NCBI GenBank assembly: GCA_033283385.1 | Contig: JAWMQQ010000001.1 | Span: 186,001-250,000, forward strand | Length of the DNA stretch: 64,000 nucleotides | Reading direction: 5' to 3' | Source of the DNA: Mangrovimicrobium sp033283385 | GTDB lineage: Bacteria; Pseudomonadota; Gammaproteobacteria; Pseudomonadales; Halieaceae | Part shown: piece by piece, positions 17,836-26,405 of the stretch | Numbering within the stretch: the first letter of the stretch is position 1 | Layout of the letters: each line of letters begins with the position of its first letter | The notes under the pieces: generated by a model | Database searches by the model: none | Told to the model about the DNA's origin: nothing | What the model saw: only the letters and a program-made list of their open reading frames with translations | Position numbers and translations under genes: made by a program

Positions 17836-19527
17836 ATGACAGATCTCCCCGAACTCAGCCTCGAGCAGTGTATCGCCCGCCGCCTGATGCTGGACATTCG
17901 CCGTTTTGGCACCGGTGAGCAGGGACACCCGGTGCTGGAACTGCCGCCGGAGCTGGCCCGCGGCCTGGCTGCGCTGCAACCGTGCGGGGTGATCCTGTTT
18001 CGCGAGAATATCCGCGACCTGGCCCAGTGCCGGGCGCTGACGGCGCAGCTGCGCGAATGCCTGTCGCCGCGCCTGCTGATCGGCATCGACCAGGAGGGCG
18101 GCCGGGTGACCCGCCTGCCGCGGGCCCAGGCCACCAGTTTCTCCGGCAACATGGCGCTGGCCGCCTGCCCGGAGGCGGAGCGCGAGCAACTCGCCCGGCA
18201 GATGGGGGCGGCGCAGGCGGAAGAGCTGCGCTCCCTGGGGATCAATGTCAATTTCGTGCCCTGCCTGGACGTCAACAGCAATCCCGACAACCCGGTGATC
18301 CACGTGCGCGCCTTCGGCGACGACCCGGAGCTCGTGGCCGGCATGGGTACGGCGGTGGTGCAGGGTGTGCAGCGCGAGGGAGTCGCCGCCTGCCTCAAGC
18401 ACTTCCCCGGCCACGGCGCCACCAGCGAGGACAGCCACACCGGCCTGCCGCGGGTGGATCGCGACCTCGCCGCCGCCCGCCAACTGGATCTCGCGCCGTT
18501 TGCCGCGGTGATCGCCGGGGCCAGCCCGGCGCTGGTGATGAGCGCGCACATCCAGTACCCCGCGCTGGATGCGGAGACCCTGCCGGGCACTTCGATTACC
18601 CGCCCGGCGACGCTGTCGCGCGCCATTATCACCGGGCTGCTGCGTGAGGAAATGGGGTTTGCCGGGGTGGTGATCTCCGATGCCCTGGACATGGCGGCGA
18701 TCAGCGCCGTGCTGTCACCGGCGGAAGCGGTCTTCGAGTGCTTCCGCGCCGGTGTGGACATCGCGCTGATGCCGCTGTTGCTGCGCTCGCCCGCCAGCTT
18801 CGCGGCGCTGGATGTGCTGGTGGCAGAAGTCGCCACCCGCGTGCGCGCCGGGGAGCTGGACGAGGCGGAAGTGCGTGCCGGAGCGGCGCGGGTTGCCGCA
18901 TTGCAGGCCGCGTTGCGGCTCAAGCCGGGAGAACCCGAGGCGGGCGGCCCCGAGATGGTCGGCTGCGCGGCGCACCGGCAACTGGAACAGCGCATCGCGC
19001 AGGAGTCGATCACCCTGCTTCACGGCGCGCTGGCGCCCCTCATGCCGGGCTCCCGCGTACACCTGCTGATGCCCTGCGCCGACAGCGCTCGCGCCATGGA
19101 GCAGGCATTGCTGGCGCTGGAGCCGGGCCTGTCGATCTCCGCGCAGTCGCTGGAGTCACTGGATATCGCCAGCGAGCGCGAGCAGGTCACCGCCGCGGAT
19201 GCCTATATCGTCGGTGTCAGCGAACCGGCGGTCGCGGCGGTGGTGGCCGGCGGCGCGGAGGATATCGCCGGAGTGGTCGACACCAACCCGCGCGCCGTGC
19301 AGCTGTCGCTGCTGGAAGCGGCGGCGGGCACGCCCCGCACCGTGCTGATGCTGTATTCGCCGTATCCCGCGCCGGCGTTTTTCAATTGTTCGGAGGCGGT
19401 GCTCGCCAGTTACGATGCGGCGCCGGAAGGCGCGGACGGTGGGCCGGGGCCGGCGTTTGCCGCGCTCGCGGCTGTGTTGCTGGGTATGGCACCGGCAGCG
19501 GGGACGCTTCCGGTACGGCTCGCCTGA
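17836..19527 (+). CDS. Glycoside hydrolase family 3, NagZ-like beta-N-acetylhexosaminidase
   Basis: A GH3 enzyme that would remove N-acetylglucosamine from muropeptides or chitin fragments. The catalytic region is clear: IGIDQEGGRVTRLP, then KHFPGHGATSEDSHTGLP (the Asp-His dyad of NagZ) and VISDALDMAAI with the nucleophile Asp. The protein has about 563 residues, longer than the roughly 340 of cytoplasmic NagZ, and the extra 200 C-terminal residues resemble a second GH3-type domain. No signal peptide is obvious. The start at 17836 lacks a strong ribosome site; an in-frame start at 17791 cannot be excluded. It is divergent from murA. Confidence 0.9.
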   Translation: MTDLPELSLEQCIARRLMLDIRRFGTGEQGHPVLELPPELARGLAALQPCGVILFRENIRDLAQCRALTAQLRECLSPRLLIGIDQEGGRVTRLPRAQATSFSGNMALAACPEAEREQLARQMGAAQAEELRSLGINVNFVPCLDVNSNPDNPVIHVRAFGDDPELVAGMGTAVVQGVQREGVAACLKHFPGHGATSEDSHTGLPRVDRDLAAARQLDLAPFAAVIAGASPALVMSAHIQYPALDAETLPGTSITRPATLSRAIITGLLREEMGFAGVVISDALDMAAISAVLSPAEAVFECFRAGVDIALMPLLLRSPASFAALDVLVAEVATRVRAGELDEAEVRAGAARVAALQAALRLKPGEPEAGGPEMVGCAAHRQLEQRIAQESITLLHGALAPLMPGSRVHLLMPCADSARAMEQALLALEPGLSISAQSLESLDIASEREQVTAADAYIVGVSEPAVAAVVAGGAEDIAGVVDTNPRAVQLSLLEAAAGTPRTVLMLYSPYPAPAFFNCSEAVLASYDAAPEGADGGPGPAFAALAAVLLGMAPAAGTLPVRLA

Positions 19528-19555
19528 AACCGGGAGATACCGCCGTCGCCAGTCG

Positions 19556-20485
19556 CTAAAGGCCGGGGTGAACGATCTTTACCGCCGCTGGCAGGACTTC
19601 CACGCACACCGGCGTCACGCCGAGGAATTCCCCGTCGACCTCCACCGGCGCGGGGGCGTTGAGGTGGCCGATTTCCATCTTGCTGGCGTGGTGGTATTGC
19701 GCGGCCGGGTGCTCGAGCTGCCTGCCGCGGCGCAGGTAGCCCAGGTTGCGCAGGAAGTCGGCGGCGTCCGCCTCGCCGACCAGGGTGATCGCCAGCTGTC
19801 CGTCGTCCAGCCGCGCACCCGGCGCGACGCACAGCCCGGAGCCGATGTAGCGCCCGTTGGCGGCGACCACCGCCAGCGACTTTCCAGACCAGTCCAGCCC
19901 GCTGTCCGTCACCACGTGCAATTCCTGTGGCCGGTAGGTCGCCAGTGTGGAAAGTACCGAGCGCAGGTAGTGCAGGTTGCTGCCCAGCAGGCGCGGGCGG
20001 CGGTTAAGGTATTCCACGGTGCGCGCGCCCACGCCGACATCCGCTGCGTTGAGGAAGTAGCGCTCCTGCTGTTCGCCCTGGCGGTCGGTGTAGCTGATCT
20101 TGCCGGCGTCGATGCTGATCGTGCTGCCGTTGCGCAGCAGGTGGACCAGTTCGTCGACATTGCCGTGCAGGTCCAGCGAGCGCGCCATGTCGTTGGCGCT
20201 GCCATAGGCGAGAATGCCCAGTGCCGGCGGCGCGCTTTGTGGGGATTGCTCGCGGGCGCGCATATAGCCGTTGAGCACTTCGTTCAGGGTGCCATCGCCG
20301 CCGACGGCGACCAGGTAATCGCTTTCGTCGTAGGCCCGCGCGGCCAGCTCGATGGCCTGGCCCTGGCGACGCGTCTCCAGCAGCGAGATGGCCGCTTCCG
20401 GCATCGCCGAGCGCAGCGTCGCCAGCGACTTCTGGAAGTGGCCACGCCGGGTGATATTCCCCTTCAGTACCAGTGTCAGTTTCAC
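19556..20485 (-). CDS. YegS/DAGK-type lipid kinase
   Basis: A 309-residue kinase of the diacylglycerol kinase catalytic family, which phosphorylates a lipid head group with ATP. The nucleotide-binding signature is VAVGGDGTLNEVLNGY (about residues 58-73), followed by LGILAYGSANDMARSL. The C-terminal beta domain includes DGQLAITLVGE and the final EVDGEFL motif. The start is GTG at 20485, with GAGGAG before it. E. coli YegS phosphorylates phosphatidylglycerol in vitro, so a membrane-lipid role is likely; the true substrate is unknown. Confidence 0.92.
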   Translation of the reverse strand: MKLTLVLKGNITRRGHFQKSLATLRSAMPEAAISLLETRRQGQAIELAARAYDESDYLVAVGGDGTLNEVLNGYMRAREQSPQSAPPALGILAYGSANDMARSLDLHGNVDELVHLLRNGSTISIDAGKISYTDRQGEQQERYFLNAADVGVGARTVEYLNRRPRLLGSNLHYLRSVLSTLATYRPQELHVVTDSGLDWSGKSLAVVAANGRYIGSGLCVAPGARLDDGQLAITLVGEADAADFLRNLGYLRRGRQLEHPAAQYHHASKMEIGHLNAPAPVEVDGEFLGVTPVCVEVLPAAVKIVHPGL

Positions 20486-20561
20486 CGGGCTCCTCGCGCG
20501 ATGCCAGCAGGTGGCATTTTATTGCCGGCGGTAGCGCCGGTGGGGCATTGCCTGCCCCGGT

Positions 20562-21179
20562 TCAGTTCAATGCGGTTGGCGTGAGCGGCGGAAAGCCGCC
20601 CAGTACCAGGTCGGCCGCGGCGTTGTAGCGCGCCTGGTCCTCGCCCTGGTCGCCCTTGAGCTTGGTCTGGGTAACGCTGCGCCAGACGCTCTTTTTCAGT
20701 GCGGGATCGATCATGTCGACGATGAAAGTACCCTCGGTGTAATTGCGCACCTGAACCTCGGTGTTGGTGCAGTTCCAGCAGCTGTACATGCTGTAGCGGT
20801 TGTAGCCGCCGTAGCCGTAGCCCACGCCCATGGCGGGGGTCTGGTAGGTGTTGACGTCGGTCTTGTTCTGGGTGGCGAGGTGCCAGCTTATCCACAGGTC
20901 GGCCTGCGCCTCGTCCTGTACAACTTCAAATCCCTTCTTTTCCAGCGTGTTGGCCAGCGCGCGGTCGATGCGGTCGATCTGCATGTCGCTGAGCAGCAGG
21001 GGGTTGTCGCCCGAGACCTTGCCGTCCTGGTCGTAGAAGAAGATCTTGTGCTTGCCGCTGAAATCGTAGTCCTGCTTGTAGTCCACCACCGGGGTTGGCG
21101 TCGTGGCGCAGGCCGTGAGCAGTGCGGCGAGACAGGCCAGGGTGAACGAGCGAAACAGTTGCGTGCGTACAGCGGTCAT
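20562..21179 (-). CDS. DUF4136 family lipoprotein
   Basis: A 205-residue predicted lipoprotein with signal sequence and lipobox LLTACATT. The body matches the DUF4136 pattern: VDYKQDYDFSGKHKIFFY near the start, a middle section IDRIDRALANTLEKKGF, then EAQADLWISWHLATQ and the late WRSVTQTKLKG. A glycine/tyrosine-rich loop (GVGYGYGGYNRYSMYSCW) sits in the centre. The start is an ATG with GGAG upstream; a longer open frame upstream is not real. Function unknown; envelope-associated by its signal. Confidence 0.88.
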   Translation of the reverse strand: MTAVRTQLFRSFTLACLAALLTACATTPTPVVDYKQDYDFSGKHKIFFYDQDGKVSGDNPLLLSDMQIDRIDRALANTLEKKGFEVVQDEAQADLWISWHLATQNKTDVNTYQTPAMGVGYGYGGYNRYSMYSCWNCTNTEVQVRNYTEGTFIVDMIDPALKKSVWRSVTQTKLKGDQGEDQARYNAAADLVLGGFPPLTPTALN

Positions 21180-21262
21180 CGGGAACTCCAGTGGTGGTTT
21201 GCCGGCACCTGTTGGGCCGACGCACCTAGTGTAGTCAATTTTGTGTTGCGGGGCACCGGCTG

Positions 21263-22306
21263 TTAGCGCGCTGTTGCAGCCGGCGCCTGGCAGGGTTCCA
21301 GCAGGGCCTGCAGCGCGTGGACGTGCGTTTTTGGCGCGGCGGCCAGTTGCTCCAGCTGCGCTTCGCGGGTGTCCCGCCACTGCCGGTAGTTGTCGGGTAA
21401 CACTGCCTGCAGGCGTTTTTCCAGCGCCTGCACGGGCGGCAGCAAACTGTGGAAGCGCGCGCCCAGGGCGGCGGCGCGCGGTTGTATGCCGTCGATGAAG
21501 TAGAGCCGCACCACGTTGGGCAGGATATCCGCCGCTGCCGGGCGGTAGTGCTCCGCGCACAACGGGCCGCGGGTGGCGCGCTCCGCCAGTATCGCGTCGG
21601 CCGTCCCCAGCCAGTCCGCCTGCTGCGCCAGCGCCTGCCACAGCTGCCCGGCATCGCCGCGGGCGATCTCGCCCAGCAGCAATTCGAAATGCTCGTTGTC
21701 CGCCCGGTAGTCGCCGTCCAGCCAGCGTGCCGCCAGCGCGTCGACGGCGGCAAGGGCGTCGGGTACTCCGCTGCCGGTGTTGGCGGGGTACTCGCCGGTA
21801 AGTGTGGAGGCGCGCCACATGCCGCGGTATTCCTCGCCGCCCAGGGTGGCATTGAAGATGCGCGCGGGAAGTTCGGCGCGCTTTTGTGCCCATGCCGCCT
21901 GCAGCGTATCGGCGAGTGTCTTGTTGCCGCCGCCGCGCAACTGCCCGATACAGGCCGGCGCCAGCCGCAGGAACTCCAGTTCCAGCAGCAGGCGCTGGGA
22001 GGGCCGCGCCATCCGCCCCAGGCTGCTGTTGCGCTTGCCGATGGTGACCTGCAGCTCGCAGCCCTGCAGGTCGAGGAAGTCCAGCCCGCCCAGGCGGTCC
22101 TGCTCCGGTGGGTCGATCTGCATCTGCCCGCTGCGCGGCGGGTGGGGGATAGGCGCGGAGGCGGTGTGGGGCGGGGCTTCCACCTCCAGCGTGCGCGCGA
22201 GGCGGGCGATGTAGGTTGCGAAGGGCGCGTCGGGTGAATCGTTGCTGCAGGCGGCGGCGAGCAGGCAGAGCAGGGCGATGGCGATGATGGGGGTGGTGCG
22301 CGACAT
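21263..22306 (-). CDS. DUF3080 family predicted lipoprotein
   Basis: A 347-residue protein with an N-terminal signal and lipobox LLAAACSND. The body matches the DUF3080 family in length and in segments such as LDFLDLQGCELQVTIGKRNS, the middle LEFLRLAPACI and the C-terminal WRDTREAQLEQLA. The family has no known function. Its ATG is supported by AAAGGA. It is in the same direction as the DUF4136 lipoprotein with 83 bases between, so the two may be cotranscribed. Confidence 0.82.
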   Translation of the reverse strand: MSRTTPIIAIALLCLLAAACSNDSPDAPFATYIARLARTLEVEAPPHTASAPIPHPPRSGQMQIDPPEQDRLGGLDFLDLQGCELQVTIGKRNSSLGRMARPSQRLLLELEFLRLAPACIGQLRGGGNKTLADTLQAAWAQKRAELPARIFNATLGGEEYRGMWRASTLTGEYPANTGSGVPDALAAVDALAARWLDGDYRADNEHFELLLGEIARGDAGQLWQALAQQADWLGTADAILAERATRGPLCAEHYRPAAADILPNVVRLYFIDGIQPRAAALGARFHSLLPPVQALEKRLQAVLPDNYRQWRDTREAQLEQLAAAPKTHVHALQALLEPCQAPAATAR

Positions 22307-22351
22307 GTGTCCTTTATAGCGTAAATGCCCGCGCCAACCGCCATCATTTCC

Positions 22352-22418
22352 TGTAGGAGCCTGCTACGCAGGCGATGGATCGGCGCGCGGTTCATCGCCT
22401 GCGTAGCAGGCTCCTACA
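22352..22418. repeat. REP-like inverted pair with spacer
   Basis: Two CTGC-type half-units in inverted orientation separated by a 19-base insert (TGGATCGGCGCGCGGTTCA). It lies between the divergent DUF3080 gene and the LolA-like operon. Confidence 0.9.
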
Positions 22419-22457
22419 AGGTGCTAGACTGTGAGCCAGTCAACCGGAAGCCCGACC

Positions 22458-23207
22458 ATGCGCTGGATACCGCTGTTCCTGATATTGCTGGCCCAGACCA
22501 CCCACGCCGCGGACGCGCCCACCGCCCGCGACATCATCCGCCAGGCCATGGACCACTACCGTGGCCAGACCTCCTACTCCGAGATGCGCATGACCATCCA
22601 CCGCCCGGACTGGGAGCGCAGCATGACCATGCGCGCCTGGAGCCAGGGCGACGACCACAGCCTGGTGCGCGTCGTCGAACCCGCGCAGGACGCCGGCAAC
22701 GGCACCCTCACCGTGGAGGGCAACATGTGGACCTACACGCCCAAGATCAACCGCGTGATCAAGGTGCCCTCCTCGCTGATGGGGCAGAACTGGATGGGAT
22801 CGGACTTCTCCAACCGCGACATCAGCAAGGACACCGCCATCATCGACGATTACGACCACACCCTGCTGGAAACCCGCGACGTGGACGGCGGCCACAAGGC
22901 CTACGTGATCCAGTCCATCCCCCACGAGGACGCCGCGGTGGTCTGGGGCAAGGAAATCCTGGAGATCCGCGACGACTGGGTACTGCTGGAGCAGCAGTTC
23001 TGGGACCAGGACGGCAAGCTGGTCAAAGCCCTGAAGGCGAGGGAGATCAAACCCATGGGCGGACGCGAGGTGGCGAGCCGCCTGCGCATGCAGCAGGCGG
23101 ACAAGCCGGATGAGTGGACCGAGGTGGATACCGACAGCGTGGAGTTCGACCTCGAGCTGCCCGGCGGCCTGTTCACGCTCTCCAGCCTGAGGAACCCGCG
23201 GCGTTGA
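22458..23207 (+). CDS. LolA-like outer-membrane lipoprotein-sorting protein
   Basis: A 249-residue periplasmic protein with a cleavable signal (about residues 1-18, ending TTHAADA). Segments typical of the LolA-like family (PF17131-type) include ARDIIRQAMDHYRG, the central LTVEGNMWTYTPKINRVIKV, NWMGSDFSNRD and DDWVLLEQQFWDQDGKL. It heads a five-gene operon: its stop overlaps the start of the first permease as TTGA. By analogy with LolA it would carry a lipid or lipoprotein across the periplasm, but this paralogue is distinct from LolA proper. The start ATG at 22458 has GGAAG nearby; a GTG at 22431 is less likely. Confidence 0.88.
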   Translation: MRWIPLFLILLAQTTHAADAPTARDIIRQAMDHYRGQTSYSEMRMTIHRPDWERSMTMRAWSQGDDHSLVRVVEPAQDAGNGTLTVEGNMWTYTPKINRVIKVPSSLMGQNWMGSDFSNRDISKDTAIIDDYDHTLLETRDVDGGHKAYVIQSIPHEDAAVVWGKEILEIRDDWVLLEQQFWDQDGKLVKALKAREIKPMGGREVASRLRMQQADKPDEWTEVDTDSVEFDLELPGGLFTLSSLRNPRR

Positions 23208-24439
23208 ACCTCACCTGGCGACTTGCCTGGCGCAACCTCTGGCGCCACGCCCGGCGCACCTGGCTCACGGTGGGCGCCATCGTGTTCTGCAATGTCCTGC
23301 TGGTGTTCCTGATCTCGCTGCAGCTGGGTTCCTACCAGATGATGATCGACAACAGCCTGGCGCTGTTCAGCGGCCACCTGCAGGTGCAGCAGCGCGATTA
23401 CCAGGAGCAGCAGCGCATCCGCGACTCGGTGCCGGCAGTCGCAGGGCTGGCCCAGACCCTGCGCGGCAAGCTGCCGGATGCGCGCGGCGTGGCCGCCCGC
23501 GCCCAGGCGTTCGCGCTGGCCTCCAGCGAACAGCGCTCCTTCGGCATCCAGCTCACCGGCGTGCAGCCGCAGTACGAGCCGGAGGTCTCCACACTGCCGG
23601 GCCTGGTGTCCGCGGGGCGCTACCTGAAACCCGGCGATACGGACGCCATCGTGGTCGGCGCCGTGCTGGCGCGCAACCTGAAGATCGGCGTGGGTGACGA
23701 ACTGACGTTTATCGGCAGTGGCCGCGACGGCTCCATCGCCGCCGGGATTGCGAAGGTCGTCGGCATCCTCAAGACCGGTGTCGCCGATGTGGACCGCGGC
23801 GTGGCCCAGCTGCCGCTGGGATGGTTCCAGCAGGCCTTCGCCATGGGCGATGCCGGTCACGAGGTGGTGGTGCGCATGCACAACCTGGACGAGGTGCCCG
23901 CCGCGGTCGCGACGGTGCGCGCGACGTTGCCCGCGGATGAAAAACTCGCGGTGCTCGACTGGAACCAGCTGCAGCCGGGCCTGCGCCAGGCCATCCTCTC
24001 GGACATGACCAGCGGCTGGTTCATGTACGGCGTGCTGATCGTGCTGGTCGCCTTCAGCGTGCTCAATACCCAGCTGATGTCGGTGCTGGAGCGCACCCAC
24101 GAGTTCGGCGTGATGCTGGCGCTGGGACTGGCGCCGGGGCGCCTGGCGCGGCTGGTGGCGATGGAAACCCTGCTGCTCTCGGCGCTGGGCCTGGCGATCG
24201 GGCTGGTGCTCGGCGCGCTGCTGGTCGCCTACCTCGGCGTCGCCGGCTTTACCTATCCCGGCATGGACGAGATGGCCGCGCGCTTCAACATTCCCGCACG
24301 GATCTACCCGCAAATCAGCTTTCTCTCCCTGAGCTGGGGCCCGGCGACGGTCTTCGTGTTCTGCCTGCTGGCGTCCATCTACCCGGCGCTGCAGCTGTAC
24401 CGGCTGACCCCGGTGGCGGCGATGAGGGCGGCCCAGTGA
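23204..24439 (+). CDS. ABC transporter permease, FtsX/LolC-like (first of two)
   Basis: A 411-residue inner-membrane protein with the FtsX/MacB-type topology: one N-terminal helix (about residues 20-42), a large periplasmic domain of about 230 residues, then three C-terminal helices with the motif LMSVLERTHEFGVMLALGL. The start is a TTG overlapping the LolA-like stop; GAGG lies 11 bases upstream. LolC/LolE-type permeases extract lipids or lipoproteins rather than translocating a solute. Its partner is the next gene, and the ATPase follows. Confidence 0.9.
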   Translation: MNLTWRLAWRNLWRHARRTWLTVGAIVFCNVLLVFLISLQLGSYQMMIDNSLALFSGHLQVQQRDYQEQQRIRDSVPAVAGLAQTLRGKLPDARGVAARAQAFALASSEQRSFGIQLTGVQPQYEPEVSTLPGLVSAGRYLKPGDTDAIVVGAVLARNLKIGVGDELTFIGSGRDGSIAAGIAKVVGILKTGVADVDRGVAQLPLGWFQQAFAMGDAGHEVVVRMHNLDEVPAAVATVRATLPADEKLAVLDWNQLQPGLRQAILSDMTSGWFMYGVLIVLVAFSVLNTQLMSVLERTHEFGVMLALGLAPGRLARLVAMETLLLSALGLAIGLVLGALLVAYLGVAGFTYPGMDEMAARFNIPARIYPQISFLSLSWGPATVFVFCLLASIYPALQLYRLTPVAAMRAAQ

Positions 24440-25674
24440 GCGGCGCGCTGTCGGTGACCGCGCGGCTGGCCTGGCGCAACCTGTGGCGCAACCACCGCCG
24501 CACCCTGGTGATGCTGCTGGCGATCTCCATCGGCGTGTGGGCGATGATTTTCATGTCCGCCCTGATGCGCGGCATGACCGACCAGATGGTGCGCAACGGC
24601 CTGCACACCCTGCCCGGCGAGCTGCAGATCCACAACCCGGCCTACCGCGACGATCCCAGCGTGGCCAACGACATGGCCTGGCCCTCGGGTGCGCTGCTCG
24701 ACGCGCTGGACGGGCCGCCGGTGGTGGCCTGGGCGGCGCGGGTGCGGGTGCCGGCGATGATTTCCAGCGAGCGCGACAGCCGCGGGGTGACGCTGCTCGG
24801 TGTCGACCCGGCGTCGGAGCGCGCCCTGGGCTCCGCACCGACCGACGAGGAGATCACCGCGGGGCGCTTTCTCCAGGGCCCGGATGACGACGGCATCGTG
24901 CTCGGCGCCGCGCTGGCGCGCAAGCTCGATACCGGCCTCGGCAAGCGCGTCGTGATCATGTCGCAGGACCCGGATAACAATGTCGCGGATCGCGGCATGC
25001 GCGTGGTCGGCCTGTTCCACTCCCGCCTCGAGGGCACCGAGGAGCGCTACGCCTGGACCGGCCGGGAGCCGCTGCAAAAATTGCTGGGCATCGGCACGCA
25101 GGTCTCCGAGATCGGGGCGACCGCGCACGATTACCGGCACACCGACCGCTGGGCGCCGTCCATCGCCGCCGCGGCGGGCAGTTCGCTGGCGGTCGAGACC
25201 TGGGGCGAGCTGGACCCCTACCTCGGTTCCATGTTGCGGGTGATGGATGGCTTCAGCCTGGTTTTCATGGCGGTGATCTTCACCATACTGTCCTTCGGGC
25301 TGGTCAACACGCTGGCCATGGCGGTGTTCGAGCGGGTGCGCGAGATCGGCCTGATGCAGGCGCTGGGCATGCAGCCGGGCAGCATTGTCGCGCTGGTACT
25401 GCTGGAGAGCATGTACCTGTTGCTGCTGGGCCTGGTCACCGGCAATGCGGTGGCGTGGCTGTCGATACGGCCGCTGCAGAGCGGGATCGACCTCACCGCG
25501 GTGGCCGAGGGCATGGAGATGATGGGGGTCGGCACCACCTTGTACCCGGCGCTGTCCTGGATCGACATGCTGTTTTCCACCGCGGTGGTGGTCGTGCTGG
25601 GCCTGCTGGCCAGCCTGCTGCCGGCCTGGCGCGCGGCGCGCCTGGACCCGGTGCGGGCGATCAACCAGACCTGA
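24436..25674 (+). CDS. ABC transporter permease, FtsX/LolE-like (second of two)
   Basis: A 412-residue paralogue of the preceding permease, with a GTG start overlapping its stop as GTGA. It opens with the same AWRNLWRNHRRTL cytoplasmic segment, has one N-terminal helix, a periplasmic domain of about 220 residues and three C-terminal helices containing MAVFERVREIGLMQALGM. Two related but unequal permeases recall the LolC/LolE heterodimer. Cargo is unknown. Confidence 0.9.
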   Translation: MSGALSVTARLAWRNLWRNHRRTLVMLLAISIGVWAMIFMSALMRGMTDQMVRNGLHTLPGELQIHNPAYRDDPSVANDMAWPSGALLDALDGPPVVAWAARVRVPAMISSERDSRGVTLLGVDPASERALGSAPTDEEITAGRFLQGPDDDGIVLGAALARKLDTGLGKRVVIMSQDPDNNVADRGMRVVGLFHSRLEGTEERYAWTGREPLQKLLGIGTQVSEIGATAHDYRHTDRWAPSIAAAAGSSLAVETWGELDPYLGSMLRVMDGFSLVFMAVIFTILSFGLVNTLAMAVFERVREIGLMQALGMQPGSIVALVLLESMYLLLLGLVTGNAVAWLSIRPLQSGIDLTAVAEGMEMMGVGTTLYPALSWIDMLFSTAVVVVLGLLASLLPAWRAARLDPVRAINQT

Positions 25675-25697
25675 GTGGATAGAAGACGGGAGAAATC

Positions 25698-26405
25698 ATG
25701 CAAGCGGTAATGTGCAGGGCGGTATGCCGGACCTTCCACCAGGGCGAGTCCCTGGTCACCGGCCTGGATCACGTCGACCTCGACATCGCCCCGGGCGAGT
25801 TCGTCTGCCTTTCCGGCCCCTCCGGTTCCGGCAAGACTACCCTGCTCAACGCCATCGGCGCGCTGGACACCCCGGACAGCGGTGAGATCAGCGTGGGCGG
25901 CCAGCGCCTGGACCAGATGAGCAAGACGCAACTCGCGCAACTGCGCCTGCACCGCATCGGCTTCGTCTTCCAGGCCTACAACCTGGTGCCGGTGCTCACC
26001 GCGCGGGAAAACGTGGAGTTCGTGATGCAGGTGCAGGGCGTGCCCAACGCCGAGCGGCGCAAGGTGGTGGACGAGGTGCTGGCGGCGGTGGGGCTTGCGG
26101 GCCTGGAGGACCGGCGCCCGACACAGCTTTCCGGCGGCCAGCAGCAGCGCGTCGCGGTGGCGCGGGCGATCGCCAGCAAACCGGACCTGGTACTGGCGGA
26201 CGAACCCACCGCCAACCTCGACAGCCAGAGCGCAGCCCAGCTCATGGCCCTGTTCGAGGAACTCAACAGCGAGCGCGGCGTGACCTTCGTGATCGCCACC
26301 CACGACACCCGCGTGATGGGCTATGCGCGGCGTGTGGTGCGCCTGCTCGATGGCCGCATCGTCGCCGACGAAGCACAGGAGCCACACCGTATGGCGGTGG
26401 AGTGA
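25698..26405 (+). CDS. ABC transporter ATP-binding protein, LolD/MacB-like
   Basis: A 235-residue ATPase with the Walker A motif GPSGSGKTTLL, the signature LSGGQQQRVAVARA and the Walker B motif LVLADEPTANLDS. The GFVFQAYNLVPVLTA Q-loop region is typical of the LolD/FtsE/MacB group that powers FtsX-type permeases. A GGGAG site precedes the ATG. The gene follows two cognate permeases and overlaps the barrel gene by one base, so the complex and the barrel are made together. Confidence 0.95.
   Translation: MQAVMCRAVCRTFHQGESLVTGLDHVDLDIAPGEFVCLSGPSGSGKTTLLNAIGALDTPDSGEISVGGQRLDQMSKTQLAQLRLHRIGFVFQAYNLVPVLTARENVEFVMQVQGVPNAERRKVVDEVLAAVGLAGLEDRRPTQLSGGQQQRVAVARAIASKPDLVLADEPTANLDSQSAAQLMALFEELNSERGVTFVIATHDTRVMGYARRVVRLLDGRIVADEAQEPHRMAVE

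Noticed and set aside
20499..20525. TGCCA/TGGCA hairpin with a T-rich tail as a terminator
   Set aside because: It would stop rightward transcription where no rightward gene ends; the stem is only five pairs.
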